NCBI GenBank assembly: GCA_913053915.1
Contig: CAJXGP010000082.1
Span: 1 to 7,580, forward strand
Reading direction: 5' to 3'
Length of the DNA stretch: 7,580 nucleotides
From: an uncultured Ignavibacteriales bacterium
GTDB lineage: Bacteria; Bacteroidota; Ignavibacteria; Ignavibacteriales; Ignavibacteriaceae
Shown here: piece by piece, positions 1 through 6,540 of the stretch
Layout of the letters: each line of letters starts with the position of its first letter
Position numbering within the stretch: the first letter of the stretch is position 1
Program-made: the position numbers and the translations under genes
The notes under the pieces: model-generated
What the model saw: the letters and a program-made list of their open reading frames with translations, nothing else
Told to the model about the DNA's origin: nothing
The model's database searches: none

Positions 1-111
1 ACCCTGCTTATTTACCCTATTTTTTAACTCACCGCTCTTAATTTTTCTGCGTGTTAGATTATCCAACCAGTAACTTTGTCCGTAATCTAATAGTTTTATT
101 AATGTATTCAT
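1..111 (-). CDS. tal: Transaldolase, N-terminal 37 residues (runs off the left edge)
   Basis: Reading leftward from the ATG at 111 gives an open frame of 37 codons to the window edge. The peptide begins MNTLIKLLDYGQSYWLDN and continues LTRRKIKSGELKNRVNKQG. This matches the start of TalB-like transaldolases, which open with a short helix, then GQSxWLDN, then a basic stretch and SGEL ahead of the GxTSNP strand (outside the window). Transaldolase moves a three-carbon dihydroxyacetone unit between sugar phosphates in the non-oxidative pentose phosphate pathway, in the cytoplasm; the catalytic lysine lies beyond the edge. An AAAGGAG ribosome binding site at 118-124, six bases before the ATG, fixes the start. 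Some members of this family are fused to glucose-6-phosphate isomerase, which cannot be judged here. The product call rests on only 37 residues, but the motif is distinctive. Confidence 0.85.
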   Translation of the reverse strand, partial: MNTLIKLLDYGQSYWLDNLTRRKIKSGELKNRVNKQG

Positions 112-117
112 TTTTAT

Positions 118-137
118 CTCCTTTAAATACAAATTTA
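118..137 (-). promoter_or_regulatory. Ribosome binding site and candidate -7 box of the transaldolase gene
   Basis: On the minus strand TAAATTTG (130-137) fits the Bacteroidota -7 consensus TAnnTTTG. It is followed by AAAGGAG (118-124) and the ATG at 111, leaving a very short leader. No clear TTTG-type -33 element is visible at the expected distance; that stretch is instead occupied by the palindrome at 146-158. The ribosome binding site is convincing; the promoter box is a motif match only. Confidence 0.45.
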
Positions 138-145
138 TGAACTAG

Positions 146-158
146 TGTACCCGGTACA
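146..158. promoter_or_regulatory. Perfect palindrome upstream of tal, possible operator
   Basis: TGTACCCGGTACA has two perfect 6-base arms around a single central C. It is the most GC-rich short stretch in an otherwise very AT-rich spacer. It lies 8 bases upstream of the candidate -7 box of the transaldolase gene, roughly where the -33 region would be. That position suits a repressor operator. The symmetry is visible; the function is inferred and the regulator is unknown. Confidence 0.4.
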
Positions 159-360
159 GGTCTATAATGATAAATGAAGTTAAAATGTAATAAGAATCTC
201 AAAAGATAATTGTAATATACGAGACTATTTGTCTAAATGTTTTGCCTTTTAAAATTTTTCATTCGAAAAAAAAGTTATTTGGAATTTATCGATATTTTCT
301 TTTAAATTTAGTAGCTAATTTCTTAAAATCGAATTCAAGAAATAAATTTCAATTAGAGAG

Positions 361-450
361 TTACTTTCTTTTTAATAAACTTTAATCTTTAATGATATTC
401 ACAATTCAAATACATAAAAATAACCCTTTTGAATTTACCACAAACATATA
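361..450 (+). repeat. Dispersed intergenic repeat, copy A
   Basis: This AT-rich segment resembles two other spacers in the window (1845-1950 and 6272-6370). The best conserved core is GATATTCACAATTCAAA at 394-410. Upstream it shares TTTCTT and an A/T-rich run; downstream it shares AATAACCCTTTTGAA and a following ACC. It is the most diverged of the three in its last third. The similarity was found by eye; in sequence this rich in A+T some chance matching is expected, but the ordered series of shared blocks argues against pure chance. Confidence 0.45.
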
Positions 451-758
451 AACGATATTATTTACACTTTATTCCGTTTTACAAATTTTGAAATAAATTA
501 AAAGTCAAACCCTTTGTTACAGTCTGAAATTTCTCATCGTATAACCCATACAACTCAATATAATGATTTTGCAAGTTTATTCTACCTTAGAACGACAATA
601 AAATATTATTTATAAAACCACTATAAATTAAACATCATAAAATCAACTAGTTGTAACATAAATCAAATTATAAAGAAATCAACTATTATCATTTGATTAC
701 TTTATGTATTTTTTCTATTCTTAAAATCAGTCGAATTATTTAATGGAGAATCGATACA

Positions 759-1817
759 ATGAACGAAAAAGAATTACCTATACCCCATCATTTTGACAAA
801 AAGAGGGTAGATAAAGTTTGGAAAGTTGATTATTTGAATAGGGCTAATGATGCAAGACAATGGGCGAAACAACTAGATATCAAACCTTCCTCAGAAGATA
901 AATTTCGAATAGGGCTTCTAATTGTGGATATGCAAAACACTTTCTGTAATCCAAATTTTGAACTGTTCGTTTCAGGTAGAAATGGCAAAGGTGCCCTAGA
1001 TGATGTATCACGTTTATGCAGTTTTATTTATAAAAATCTTTCCGCTATTACTGAAATAATACCGACAATGGATACTCATCTGCCCATACAAATCTTTCAT
1101 CCGATATTTTTAATAGATAATCACGGTGAACATCCTGCGCCATATACTCTAATATCGGTTGAAGACATTGAGAATGGGAAATGGAAAATAAATCCGGATG
1201 TTTACTCCATTCCGGGTATCGATCAAAAATATTCATCCGGATATCTTTTACATTACACAAAGCAATTAAAAAAATCAGGTAAGTATAACCTCACTATTTG
1301 GCCCTATCATGCAATGTTGGGAGGTATTGGACATGCCCTCGTATCTTCTTTAGAGGAAGCAATATTCTTTCATAGTATTGTCAGATATGCTCAACCCGGT
1401 AATCAAATTAAAGGTAATAATCCCTTTACTGAACATTATTCGGTCTTTGGTCCCGAAATAACAAAAGATATTAATGGGAATAATATTGCCGTAAAAAATA
1501 TTGCTTTAATTGATAAGCTCATGAATTTCGACGCAATTATCATTGCCGGCGAAGCTAAAAGCCATTGTATTGCATGGACAATTGAAGATTTGCTGAACGA
1601 TTTTTCATTACGCGGAAAAAAATTAATTCAAAAAATTTACATACTTGAAGACTGTATGTCGCCGGTAGTAGTTCCAAATGTTATTGATTATACCGAACAA
1701 ACGGATGAAACATTTAAAAAATTTTCAGATGCAGGTATGCACATCGTAAAATCTACTGTGCCGGTTAACCAATGGCTCGGGATCATCGGTAAAGAAAGTA
1801 AAAGATTACAAAATTAA
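759..1817 (+). CDS. Nicotinamidase/isochorismatase-family cysteine hydrolase
   Basis: A 352-residue protein of the isochorismatase-like hydrolase superfamily, which hydrolyses small amides such as nicotinamide through a cysteine nucleophile. The core begins at about residue 51 with IGLLIVDMQNTFC, giving catalytic Asp57. MDTH (104-107) and the His at 114 match the Asp-x-His...His metal site of nicotinamidases, with a further ligand likely at His184 in WPYHAMLGG. Lys218 in IKGNNPFTEHYSVFG fits the catalytic Lys before the SxFG-type motif, and Cys270 in GEAKSHCIAWT is the nucleophile. The triad and metal site therefore look complete. It is much longer than typical bacterial PncA (about 190-210 residues), with about 50 extra N-terminal residues and an insertion at about 120-178. 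No signal peptide is seen, so it is probably cytoplasmic. TGGAGA at 744-749 supports this start. True nicotinamidase activity is plausible but the substrate is not proven. It is a single-gene unit, convergent with the DsrE-like gene. Confidence 0.88.
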   Translation: MNEKELPIPHHFDKKRVDKVWKVDYLNRANDARQWAKQLDIKPSSEDKFRIGLLIVDMQNTFCNPNFELFVSGRNGKGALDDVSRLCSFIYKNLSAITEIIPTMDTHLPIQIFHPIFLIDNHGEHPAPYTLISVEDIENGKWKINPDVYSIPGIDQKYSSGYLLHYTKQLKKSGKYNLTIWPYHAMLGGIGHALVSSLEEAIFFHSIVRYAQPGNQIKGNNPFTEHYSVFGPEITKDINGNNIAVKNIALIDKLMNFDAIIIAGEAKSHCIAWTIEDLLNDFSLRGKKLIQKIYILEDCMSPVVVPNVIDYTEQTDETFKKFSDAGMHIVKSTVPVNQWLGIIGKESKRLQN

Positions 1818-1979
1818 TTCATTTTTTTAATTTATGAGATTTCGCTAAAAAGGTATCTTTCTTCTGAAAAAGTATGACTTTTGTTGATGTTCACAATTCG
1901 AAAACTTGCAAATAACTTTTTTTGAAACACCGTATTCATTAAATTAAAACTAGAAAATTAAAATCGCTTAAAAGTTATA
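1818..1979. other. Convergent spacer with no clear terminator
   Basis: The spacer between two converging genes would be expected to hold a terminator, but no strong GC-rich hairpin followed by T's is visible on either strand. Most of its length is copy B of the dispersed repeat, which raises the possibility that the repeat marks transcript ends. Confidence 0.4.
1845..1950 (+). repeat. Dispersed intergenic repeat, copy B
   Basis: Similar over about 100 bases to the segment at 6272-6370. Shared blocks in the same order are CTAA at the left end, TAT.TTTCTT.TGAAA, then TTTTGTTGATGTTCACAATTCGAAAA here against a TTTTGTTAATATTTACAATTTG-type block there, then a TTTTT run, an AC.CC block and ATTCATTAAATT here against ATCAATGAAATT. 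The core at 1886-1905 also matches copy A (394-410). It lies between the two converging genes. There is no coding potential. Confidence 0.5.
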
Positions 1980-2438
1980 TTAATTTTGTACAGTGAGATA
2001 ACCTTTATTTTCAAGTTCAAATATTTTGAAAAAACCGTTCGGAGTCGGTTGTATTCCGTTTATTAATGTACCGGCTTTAACACCCATATAGTTCATAGCC
2101 AATTCACAAGCAAAAATCTTAACGCCATTTTTTAATGCTTTTTTAACTTCGCCTTGCATCTTACTTCCTTTTTGAAGAGAATGGATTGCCGGTCCAATTA
2201 CCACAATCACTGCTTTAGATGCTTTAAATCCGTTATCTTTTAAAGATTCCTCCGCACTCATTAAGCTCACTGAAAGTATCCCTTTATCTTTTACTAAGTA
2301 AGCTGTTTTCGGTGCATTGTTATCCTTTTTACTTGTAATTATTTTAGAGGTTGATAAATACGCCTCAGCGTTGGTCGCAGTTATACCGGTGAATAAAAAT
2401 ATTATAAATAACGCTACAACAAAAATTGTAGTTTTCAT
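1980..2438 (-). CDS. Exported DsrE-family protein
   Basis: A 152-residue protein. Residues 1-26 look like a signal peptide: MKTT, a hydrophobic core VVALFIIFLFTGI, then small residues ending NAEA, so it should be exported to the periplasm or cell surface. The mature part resembles DsrE/DsrF-like domains: a strand AVIVVIGPA at 76-84, a helix EVKKALKNGVK, the strand and turn IFACELAMNYMGV (108-120) carrying the family-type cysteine Cys111, and a C-terminal NGFFKIFELENKGYLTV with the typical glycine-aromatic end. Cys111 is the only cysteine in the protein. Cytoplasmic relatives handle sulfur or persulfides; the role of exported single-domain versions is not established. AAGGAGGT at 2443-2450, just upstream of the ATG at 2438, fixes the start. 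It stands alone and converges on the cysteine hydrolase gene. Confidence 0.8.
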   Translation of the reverse strand: MKTTIFVVALFIIFLFTGITATNAEAYLSTSKIITSKKDNNAPKTAYLVKDKGILSVSLMSAEESLKDNGFKASKAVIVVIGPAIHSLQKGSKMQGEVKKALKNGVKIFACELAMNYMGVKAGTLINGIQPTPNGFFKIFELENKGYLTVQN

Positions 2439-2905
2439 ACAAACCTCCTTTTAATTAGATATAAAAAAAATTGGTTAAGCGGAACAAGCCTATAATTGTA
2501 CGTAAAAACCACGTAAATTTTAAATTTCTATTTAAATTAAATAATTTCATAAGAGTTTTATAAAGAAAAAGGTATAATTAAATCCGGTACAATTATATTC
2601 AAAGCTTTAATCTACAATTCAAAACATTTATTCTAAAATCGTATATAAAATATCTATAAGAAAATCATTAAAGGATGTGATGAAAGATAAATATTAAAGA
2701 ATAACAGGAGCAATCATTTTATTTAATCGCACCTGATAATATGAGAGTTCCTTCACAATAGTTTGGTTTAAAAATTGGAAATTTCGCAAATATGAAATCG
2801 TTATTATACGATTAATCGATAAGATTTTTATTTCAAACTCTTTCAACTGACTCAGAATCATTTTATAATTGTATTATTAACTAAATCAGATTATTTTCTA
2901 TTTTT
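2439..2905. other. 467-bp divergent spacer between the DsrE-like and MutS-like genes
   Basis: No gene is supported here. Visible items are the ribosome binding site of the DsrE-like gene (2443-2450), an imperfect inverted repeat at 2707-2733, a weak partial match to the dispersed repeat around 2605-2640 (CTACAATTCAAAACATTTATT), and TATAATTG at 2864-2871, 35 bases before the MutS-like start, which is a possible -10/-7 element. No TAnnTTTG box was found for either gene. The start at 2906 has no recognisable ribosome binding site. Confidence 0.5.
2707..2733. repeat. Imperfect inverted repeat (weak hairpin)
   Basis: GGAGCAAT pairs imperfectly with AATCGCACC. Folded as minus-strand RNA it can form a stem of about 10 pairs with one T-T mismatch and two G-T wobbles around a short AT loop. 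The plus-strand version pairs less well. It is far from both flanking genes and has no T-run immediately after it, so it is neither a clear terminator nor a leader element. Its role is unknown and it may be chance. Confidence 0.25.
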
Positions 2906-4765
2906 ATGGATTTACAACAGGAACATAAATATATTAGAAATTCCAAACAAACACCTGATGAATATTTGAAAGAACTTATCTTTAAATTAAAAGATAAAGC
3001 TAATATTCTTGAAAAATTAAATAATAATTTTTCCTGGTACAGGTTAGGTTTGTTTTTTCTGGGAGTAATTATTTCTCTACTCTTTTTCTTTTTTACTTCC
3101 AATTTATTGACAATAATAAGCATTTTATTTTTTCTAATTTCTTTCGCTATTCTAGCGCATATTCACGGTAAAATTATCAGAGGTCTAAATAGATTAAATG
3201 CATGGATCAAAATAAAAGAAACACATTGTGCCAGAATAAATTTAGATTGGAAAAATATTCCAAATGTGATTGATCAAAATTTGGATAATTCTCCAATTGA
3301 AATCGATCTAGATATAACAGGCAATAAATCTTTGCTTCAATTGATTGATTTTACAGTCTCTATACAAGGTAGGTCTCTTTTGAGAAGCTGGTTACTAAAT
3401 AAAGCTCCTAATAAAAATGAAATTTATGAACGTCAGAAACTAGTAAAAGAACTTATTCCGCATTCCCGTTTACGAGATAAAATGTATCTAATTAAAATGA
3501 TGTTGAATAAGAATGATTTTAACGGTGAGTTAGTGATTAATTGGTTAAAAAATTTTACACCGCAAAAATCGATTAAAAAATTATTAATATTATTAAGCAT
3601 CTTAGCACCTCTGAATATTATTCTTTTTATTCTTTCTCTAACCATAAACTTACCTGCCTACTGGGCAATTACTTTGTTGTTTTATATTGGTATTTATTAT
3701 TTCGGGAGAGATAGAAGAAATAATTTATTTGAAGAGATTGAATTTTTAAACGATGAGTTGAAAAAATTCCGTTCTATTTTAACTTTACTTGAAAATTATC
3801 CTTATCCTGGAAATTCACTAATCAAAAATGAATGCAATATTTTTTTGGATAAAAATAAACTTCCGTCATTCCTTCTCAAATCGATTGAAAACAGCATGTC
3901 TTTTTTACGTTTACGAAAAGGAAATCCTTTTGTATGGACACTAATTCGTTTATTGTTTCCGATAGACTATTTTTTCACTAGGAGAATTGATAATTACAAA
4001 GAAAAACTATTTAAAAAATTACCTGCCTGGTTGAATACATTTTATAAAATTGATGCTTTAAATAGTTTGGCAAATTTTGCTTATTTAAATCCTGAATATA
4101 AATTTCCGGATATAGTACCGGGTAATAGTCCGGGTGAGAAAATATTTGAAGCTATCGAAATTGGACATCCTCTAATTCCCCATGAAAATAAAGTTTTTAA
4201 CAATTTTCAAATTTCATCAATAGGTGAAACAGCAATCATTACCGGGTCAAATATGTCCGGGAAAAGTACATTCCTGCGTACTTTGGGAATTAATGTGTGT
4301 TTGGCATACTCCGGCGGACCGGTAAATGCCCGCACACTAAATTTATCTTTATTCCGAATATTTACTTGTATTAAAGTAAGCGACTCGGTTATTGACGGCA
4401 TTTCCTATTTTTATGCGGAAGTTAAAAGGCTGAAACAATTATTGGAAATAATAAATGAAAAAAATAAGTTGCCTCTTTTCTTTTTAATCGATGAAATATT
4501 CAGCGGTACGAATAATATTGAGCGATTAAAAGGAAGTAAAGCTTTTATCAAAGCATTGTCTCAAGCCAATGGTTTGGGGGTGGTTGCTACACACGATTTA
4601 GAGCTTATTAAGTTGGAACAAGAAATCTTAAATATTAAGAATTATCACTTCAAGGAGGAAATCAGAAATGATAAAATGGTTTTCGATTATAAAATTAACC
4701 CGGGGCCATGCCCAACTACCAACGCTCTAATAATAATGAAAATGGAAGGGTTACCTGTAGAATAA
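2906..4765 (+). CDS. Membrane-anchored MutS-like ATPase
   Basis: A 619-residue protein with a C-terminal MutS-family ATPase. The ATP site is complete: Walker A GSNMSGKST at 447-455, the SDSVIDGISYFYAEVKRL signature region at 492-509, Walker B FFLIDEIFSGTN at 525-536 with Asp529 and Glu530, and the switch histidine in ATHD at 561-564. Residues about 135-215 and 270-400 resemble the MutS core/lever region (LLQLIDFTVSIQGRSLLRSWL). The N-terminal mismatch-binding domain of MutS1 (with its Phe-x-Glu motif) is absent, as is the C-terminal Smr nuclease domain of MutS2. There are two pairs of hydrophobic segments, at about 45-84 and 225-267, each long enough to span the membrane twice. Mismatch repair is therefore not a safe assignment; the role is unknown. 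No ribosome binding site precedes the ATG, but an in-frame stop at 2882-2884 leaves no room for a much longer protein. It is transcribed alone, with the TPR gene 256 bases downstream. Confidence 0.87.
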   Translation: MDLQQEHKYIRNSKQTPDEYLKELIFKLKDKANILEKLNNNFSWYRLGLFFLGVIISLLFFFFTSNLLTIISILFFLISFAILAHIHGKIIRGLNRLNAWIKIKETHCARINLDWKNIPNVIDQNLDNSPIEIDLDITGNKSLLQLIDFTVSIQGRSLLRSWLLNKAPNKNEIYERQKLVKELIPHSRLRDKMYLIKMMLNKNDFNGELVINWLKNFTPQKSIKKLLILLSILAPLNIILFILSLTINLPAYWAITLLFYIGIYYFGRDRRNNLFEEIEFLNDELKKFRSILTLLENYPYPGNSLIKNECNIFLDKNKLPSFLLKSIENSMSFLRLRKGNPFVWTLIRLLFPIDYFFTRRIDNYKEKLFKKLPAWLNTFYKIDALNSLANFAYLNPEYKFPDIVPGNSPGEKIFEAIEIGHPLIPHENKVFNNFQISSIGETAIITGSNMSGKSTFLRTLGINVCLAYSGGPVNARTLNLSLFRIFTCIKVSDSVIDGISYFYAEVKRLKQLLEIINEKNKLPLFFLIDEIFSGTNNIERLKGSKAFIKALSQANGLGVVATHDLELIKLEQEILNIKNYHFKEEIRNDKMVFDYKINPGPCPTTNALIIMKMEGLPVE

Positions 4766-4963
4766 GATTTTATAAATTCTTTTTGTTATATTATAAAAAT
4801 TATTTTACTTAGATTATACAATTATTAATGTAAGCTTAATGAAATATCCTCTTTTGTTTTTCCTATAAAAGGTAACATTTAATTATGATTTATTTGAGAA
4901 ATTCAAAATTATGAACATGATATTTTAATCATTATTTAAACTGTTGATAATGATTTTATTATA

Positions 4964-4989
4964 ATTGAGCCCATTTTAAAATGCTCAAT
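4964..4989 (+). promoter_or_regulatory. Hairpin upstream of the TPR gene
   Basis: ATTGAGC (4964-4970) pairs perfectly with GCTCAAT (4983-4989). Inside, ATTTTAAAAT (4973-4982) is itself a palindrome, so the whole is a nearly continuous 12-pair inverted repeat with a two-base CC bulge; a real hairpin would open a few central pairs as a loop. It ends 32 bases before the ATG at 5022. It could be an operator, a leader hairpin, or the terminator of the MutS-like gene about 200 bases upstream, although the T-rich run does not follow at once. GCCC in the left part (4969-4972) could alternatively pair with GGGC at 4991-4994. Confidence 0.45.
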
Positions 4990-5021
4990 AGGGCCATTAT
5001 TTTTATGAAGGGATTAACTAG

Positions 5022-6206
5022 ATGAAGAAAAAAGAACCGCAAATTTTTAATATTACCGATTTTGATAAAGGAGAAAAGGAATTTTTATTTATAAGCTCTT
5101 TGATAAAGGACGGTAACTTTGAGGAAGCGATAAAATCAAGTAAAGAAGCCATTTTTAAATATCCGGGAAACTCATCATTTTTTATTTTGCAATCACTTGC
5201 ATATTCGTTTAGCATGAAGAATAATGAAGCAATAAGTATTTTAAAAGTAGCGGAAAAAAAATTTCCAATAGATGATCAGGTACATTATCAACTGGCTAAA
5301 ATTTATTGTATAATGGGAAAATACGTCGAAGCGGAAAACCATTTTATAAAATCATATAAGTTAATTCCCAAAGACGACATCATTATGCGCTCTGATTGTC
5401 TTAATGATCTTGGCATTCTTTATGAAAAAATTAATAAACGCGATAAGGCTGTAGAAAAATTGGAACTTGCCTTAATTGAAAATCCTAATAATATAAATGC
5501 ACAGAATAACCTCGGGAAATTTTCTGATTCTAAAAATCCTTCCATACCAAAGAAGAATTCAGCGAACGATCTTTTCTTGTTCCAATCTTTGCAAGTGGAA
5601 AAGTATTTCACAAATAAAAAGAAAAAATATTTTAAGAATAATAAAGAGACACAAAGGATATTAGATATTATAAGTGATGTATGGCGTGAAAACATATTAC
5701 CTCAAAAAGATAAGCTGAAAGATATGTCTAAAACTGAAAAAACTAGCTGGTTCAAAAGTATCAAAATAGATTTTAAAAAAAATATATCGGAAAAGTCTAC
5801 AATAAACAAAAAAGATCCATTTAATAATTTTATGGATGATATAAATGAGAATTTATCTTTTTTGCCGCCTAATAGCTTTTTATTACTGCCTTTTTTAGTC
5901 CTATTTCTTAATGAAGCGGGTATAAGCTCGGTTCGAACCGAAGAAATTTCATCGGGAAAAAAACCAACTGAGGAGGAAGAAGGTATATTACTATGTTCTT
6001 TTGATATGGCAACAGTACTTATAGATGTAATAATGGAAGAGGATGAAGATAATGATGACGACGTAAAAAAACAGCTATTTGAAGATGCTCTTGATATTAC
6101 TTCTGAATACGTGCCTAAAGTTAAGGGACGGGCGATGATTCTTCAAATTAAAGATAAATTAAAAGAAATGTTAAATATGATAGGCTCTTTTAATTATGAT
6201 GAGTGA
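5022..6206 (+). CDS. TPR-repeat protein with an unrecognised C-terminal half
   Basis: A 394-residue protein without a signal peptide, probably cytoplasmic. The first 160 residues are tetratricopeptide repeats: about 20-50 (LIKDGNFEEAIKSSKEAIFKYP), 52-84 (FFILQSLAYSFSMKNNEAIS), 86-119 (VHYQLAKIYCIMGKYVEAEN) and 125-157 (CLNDLGILYEKINKRDKAVEKL). These usually bind partner proteins. Residues 170-270 are rich in lysine, asparagine and serine and look partly disordered. A hydrophobic stretch SFLLLPFLVLFL (285-296) may be buried or a weak membrane segment, and 339-348 is a run of acidic residues (EEDEDNDDDV). I do not recognise the C-terminal half. AAGGGA at 5008-5013, eight bases before the ATG, supports the start. 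It is a single gene preceded by a hairpin, and its partner is not evident from the neighbours. Confidence 0.8.
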   Translation: MKKKEPQIFNITDFDKGEKEFLFISSLIKDGNFEEAIKSSKEAIFKYPGNSSFFILQSLAYSFSMKNNEAISILKVAEKKFPIDDQVHYQLAKIYCIMGKYVEAENHFIKSYKLIPKDDIIMRSDCLNDLGILYEKINKRDKAVEKLELALIENPNNINAQNNLGKFSDSKNPSIPKKNSANDLFLFQSLQVEKYFTNKKKKYFKNNKETQRILDIISDVWRENILPQKDKLKDMSKTEKTSWFKSIKIDFKKNISEKSTINKKDPFNNFMDDINENLSFLPPNSFLLLPFLVLFLNEAGISSVRTEEISSGKKPTEEEEGILLCSFDMATVLIDVIMEEDEDNDDDVKKQLFEDALDITSEYVPKVKGRAMILQIKDKLKEMLNMIGSFNYDE

Positions 6207-6271
6207 TTTGACATAACATTAGAAGTAAATTTAATTTTTGGAGCTATTCATTAAATTAATAGTGTGTCCCT

Positions 6272-6370
6272 CTAAGAAAATATTTCTCTTGTGAAATATT
6301 TTTGATTTTTGTTAATATTTACAATTTGAAAATAATCTTTTTAAATACGCCTCATCAATGAAATTGAATA
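6272..6370 (+). repeat. Dispersed intergenic repeat, copy C
   Basis: The counterpart of the segment at 1845-1950, in the same orientation. It starts CTAAGAAAATATTTCTCTTG, passes through a core TTGTTAATATTTACAATTTG (6309-6328), a TAATCTTTTTAAATACGCC block, and ends in ATCAATGAAATT. It lacks about five bases present in copy B after the core. It sits 66 bases after the stop of the TPR gene and directly precedes the GC-rich inverted-repeat element. It has no coding potential. Confidence 0.5.
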
Positions 6371-6408
6371 ATCAATTTAATTTCAAAATCGGGAAATGAT
6401 TTAAACCG

Positions 6409-6530
6409 GTTGGGCTATGCGTAGTGCGGGATTTTGAAAAATTATCTATCAAACCGCTACGATGTTTATTAAATGTATTCATGTTCAATTTATCATATTT
6501 CCCCCGCATTGCGTATACCGCGTGTTAGCG
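6409..6530. repeat. GC-rich imperfect inverted-repeat element beside the HigBA pair
   Basis: The ends are sharply richer in G+C than the surroundings and the interior is AT-rich. The arms TATGCGTAGTGCGGG (6416-6430) and CCCGCATTGCGTATA (6503-6517) form a continuous 15-pair stem on the plus strand, with 12 Watson-Crick pairs and 3 G-T wobbles, enclosing 72 bases. Outside the arms lie GTTGGGC (6409-6415) and CCGCGTGTTAGCGC (6518-6531). GTTGGGC fits the GTTRRRY core of integron attC sites, but it sits on the wrong side of the stem for a canonical attC, so I do not call it one. It begins 202 bases after the TPR stop and ends 10 bases before the antitoxin stop codon. Possible natures are a structured recombination site, a small inverted-repeat element, or a shared terminator. 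Confidence 0.5.
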
Positions 6531-6540
6531 CAAGTTATTT

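Larger units (their letters stand above)
112..758. other. 647-bp divergent spacer between tal and the cysteine hydrolase gene
   Basis: No gene, tRNA-like fold or strong terminator is seen here on either strand. It holds the transaldolase control signals (118-158), one copy of the dispersed intergenic repeat (about 361-450), and a short perfect palindrome CAACTAGTTG at 644-653. The rest is low-complexity AT-rich sequence. No TAnnTTTG box with a good -33 partner was found close to the start at 759, so the promoter of that gene remains unassigned. Confidence 0.6.

Noticed and set aside
644..686. Palindrome CAACTAGTTG and a nearby second AATCAACTA as an operator pair
   Set aside because: Both are short, are not matched to a promoter box, and are easily expected in AT-rich spacer sequence.
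2906..4765. Classical MutS1 or MutS2
   Set aside because: There is no N-terminal mismatch-recognition domain and no C-terminal Smr domain; the protein has hydrophobic membrane-like pairs instead.
5005..5022. A leader peptide starting at the ATG at 5005
   Set aside because: It is only six codons long, ends on the TPR start by an ATGA overlap that could be chance, and has no ribosome binding site.
3433..5695. Open frames antisense to the MutS-like and TPR genes
   Set aside because: They lie inside clearly coding sequence, have no recognisable domains or ribosome binding sites, and their composition is that expected of the complement of AT-rich genes.
6409..6530. A canonical integron attC site
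   Set aside because: GTTGGGC fits GTTRRRY, but in attC this core ends the site and an RYYYAAC core begins it. Here the order is reversed around the stem, and the right border GTTAGCG does not fit the core. No integrase gene is in the window.
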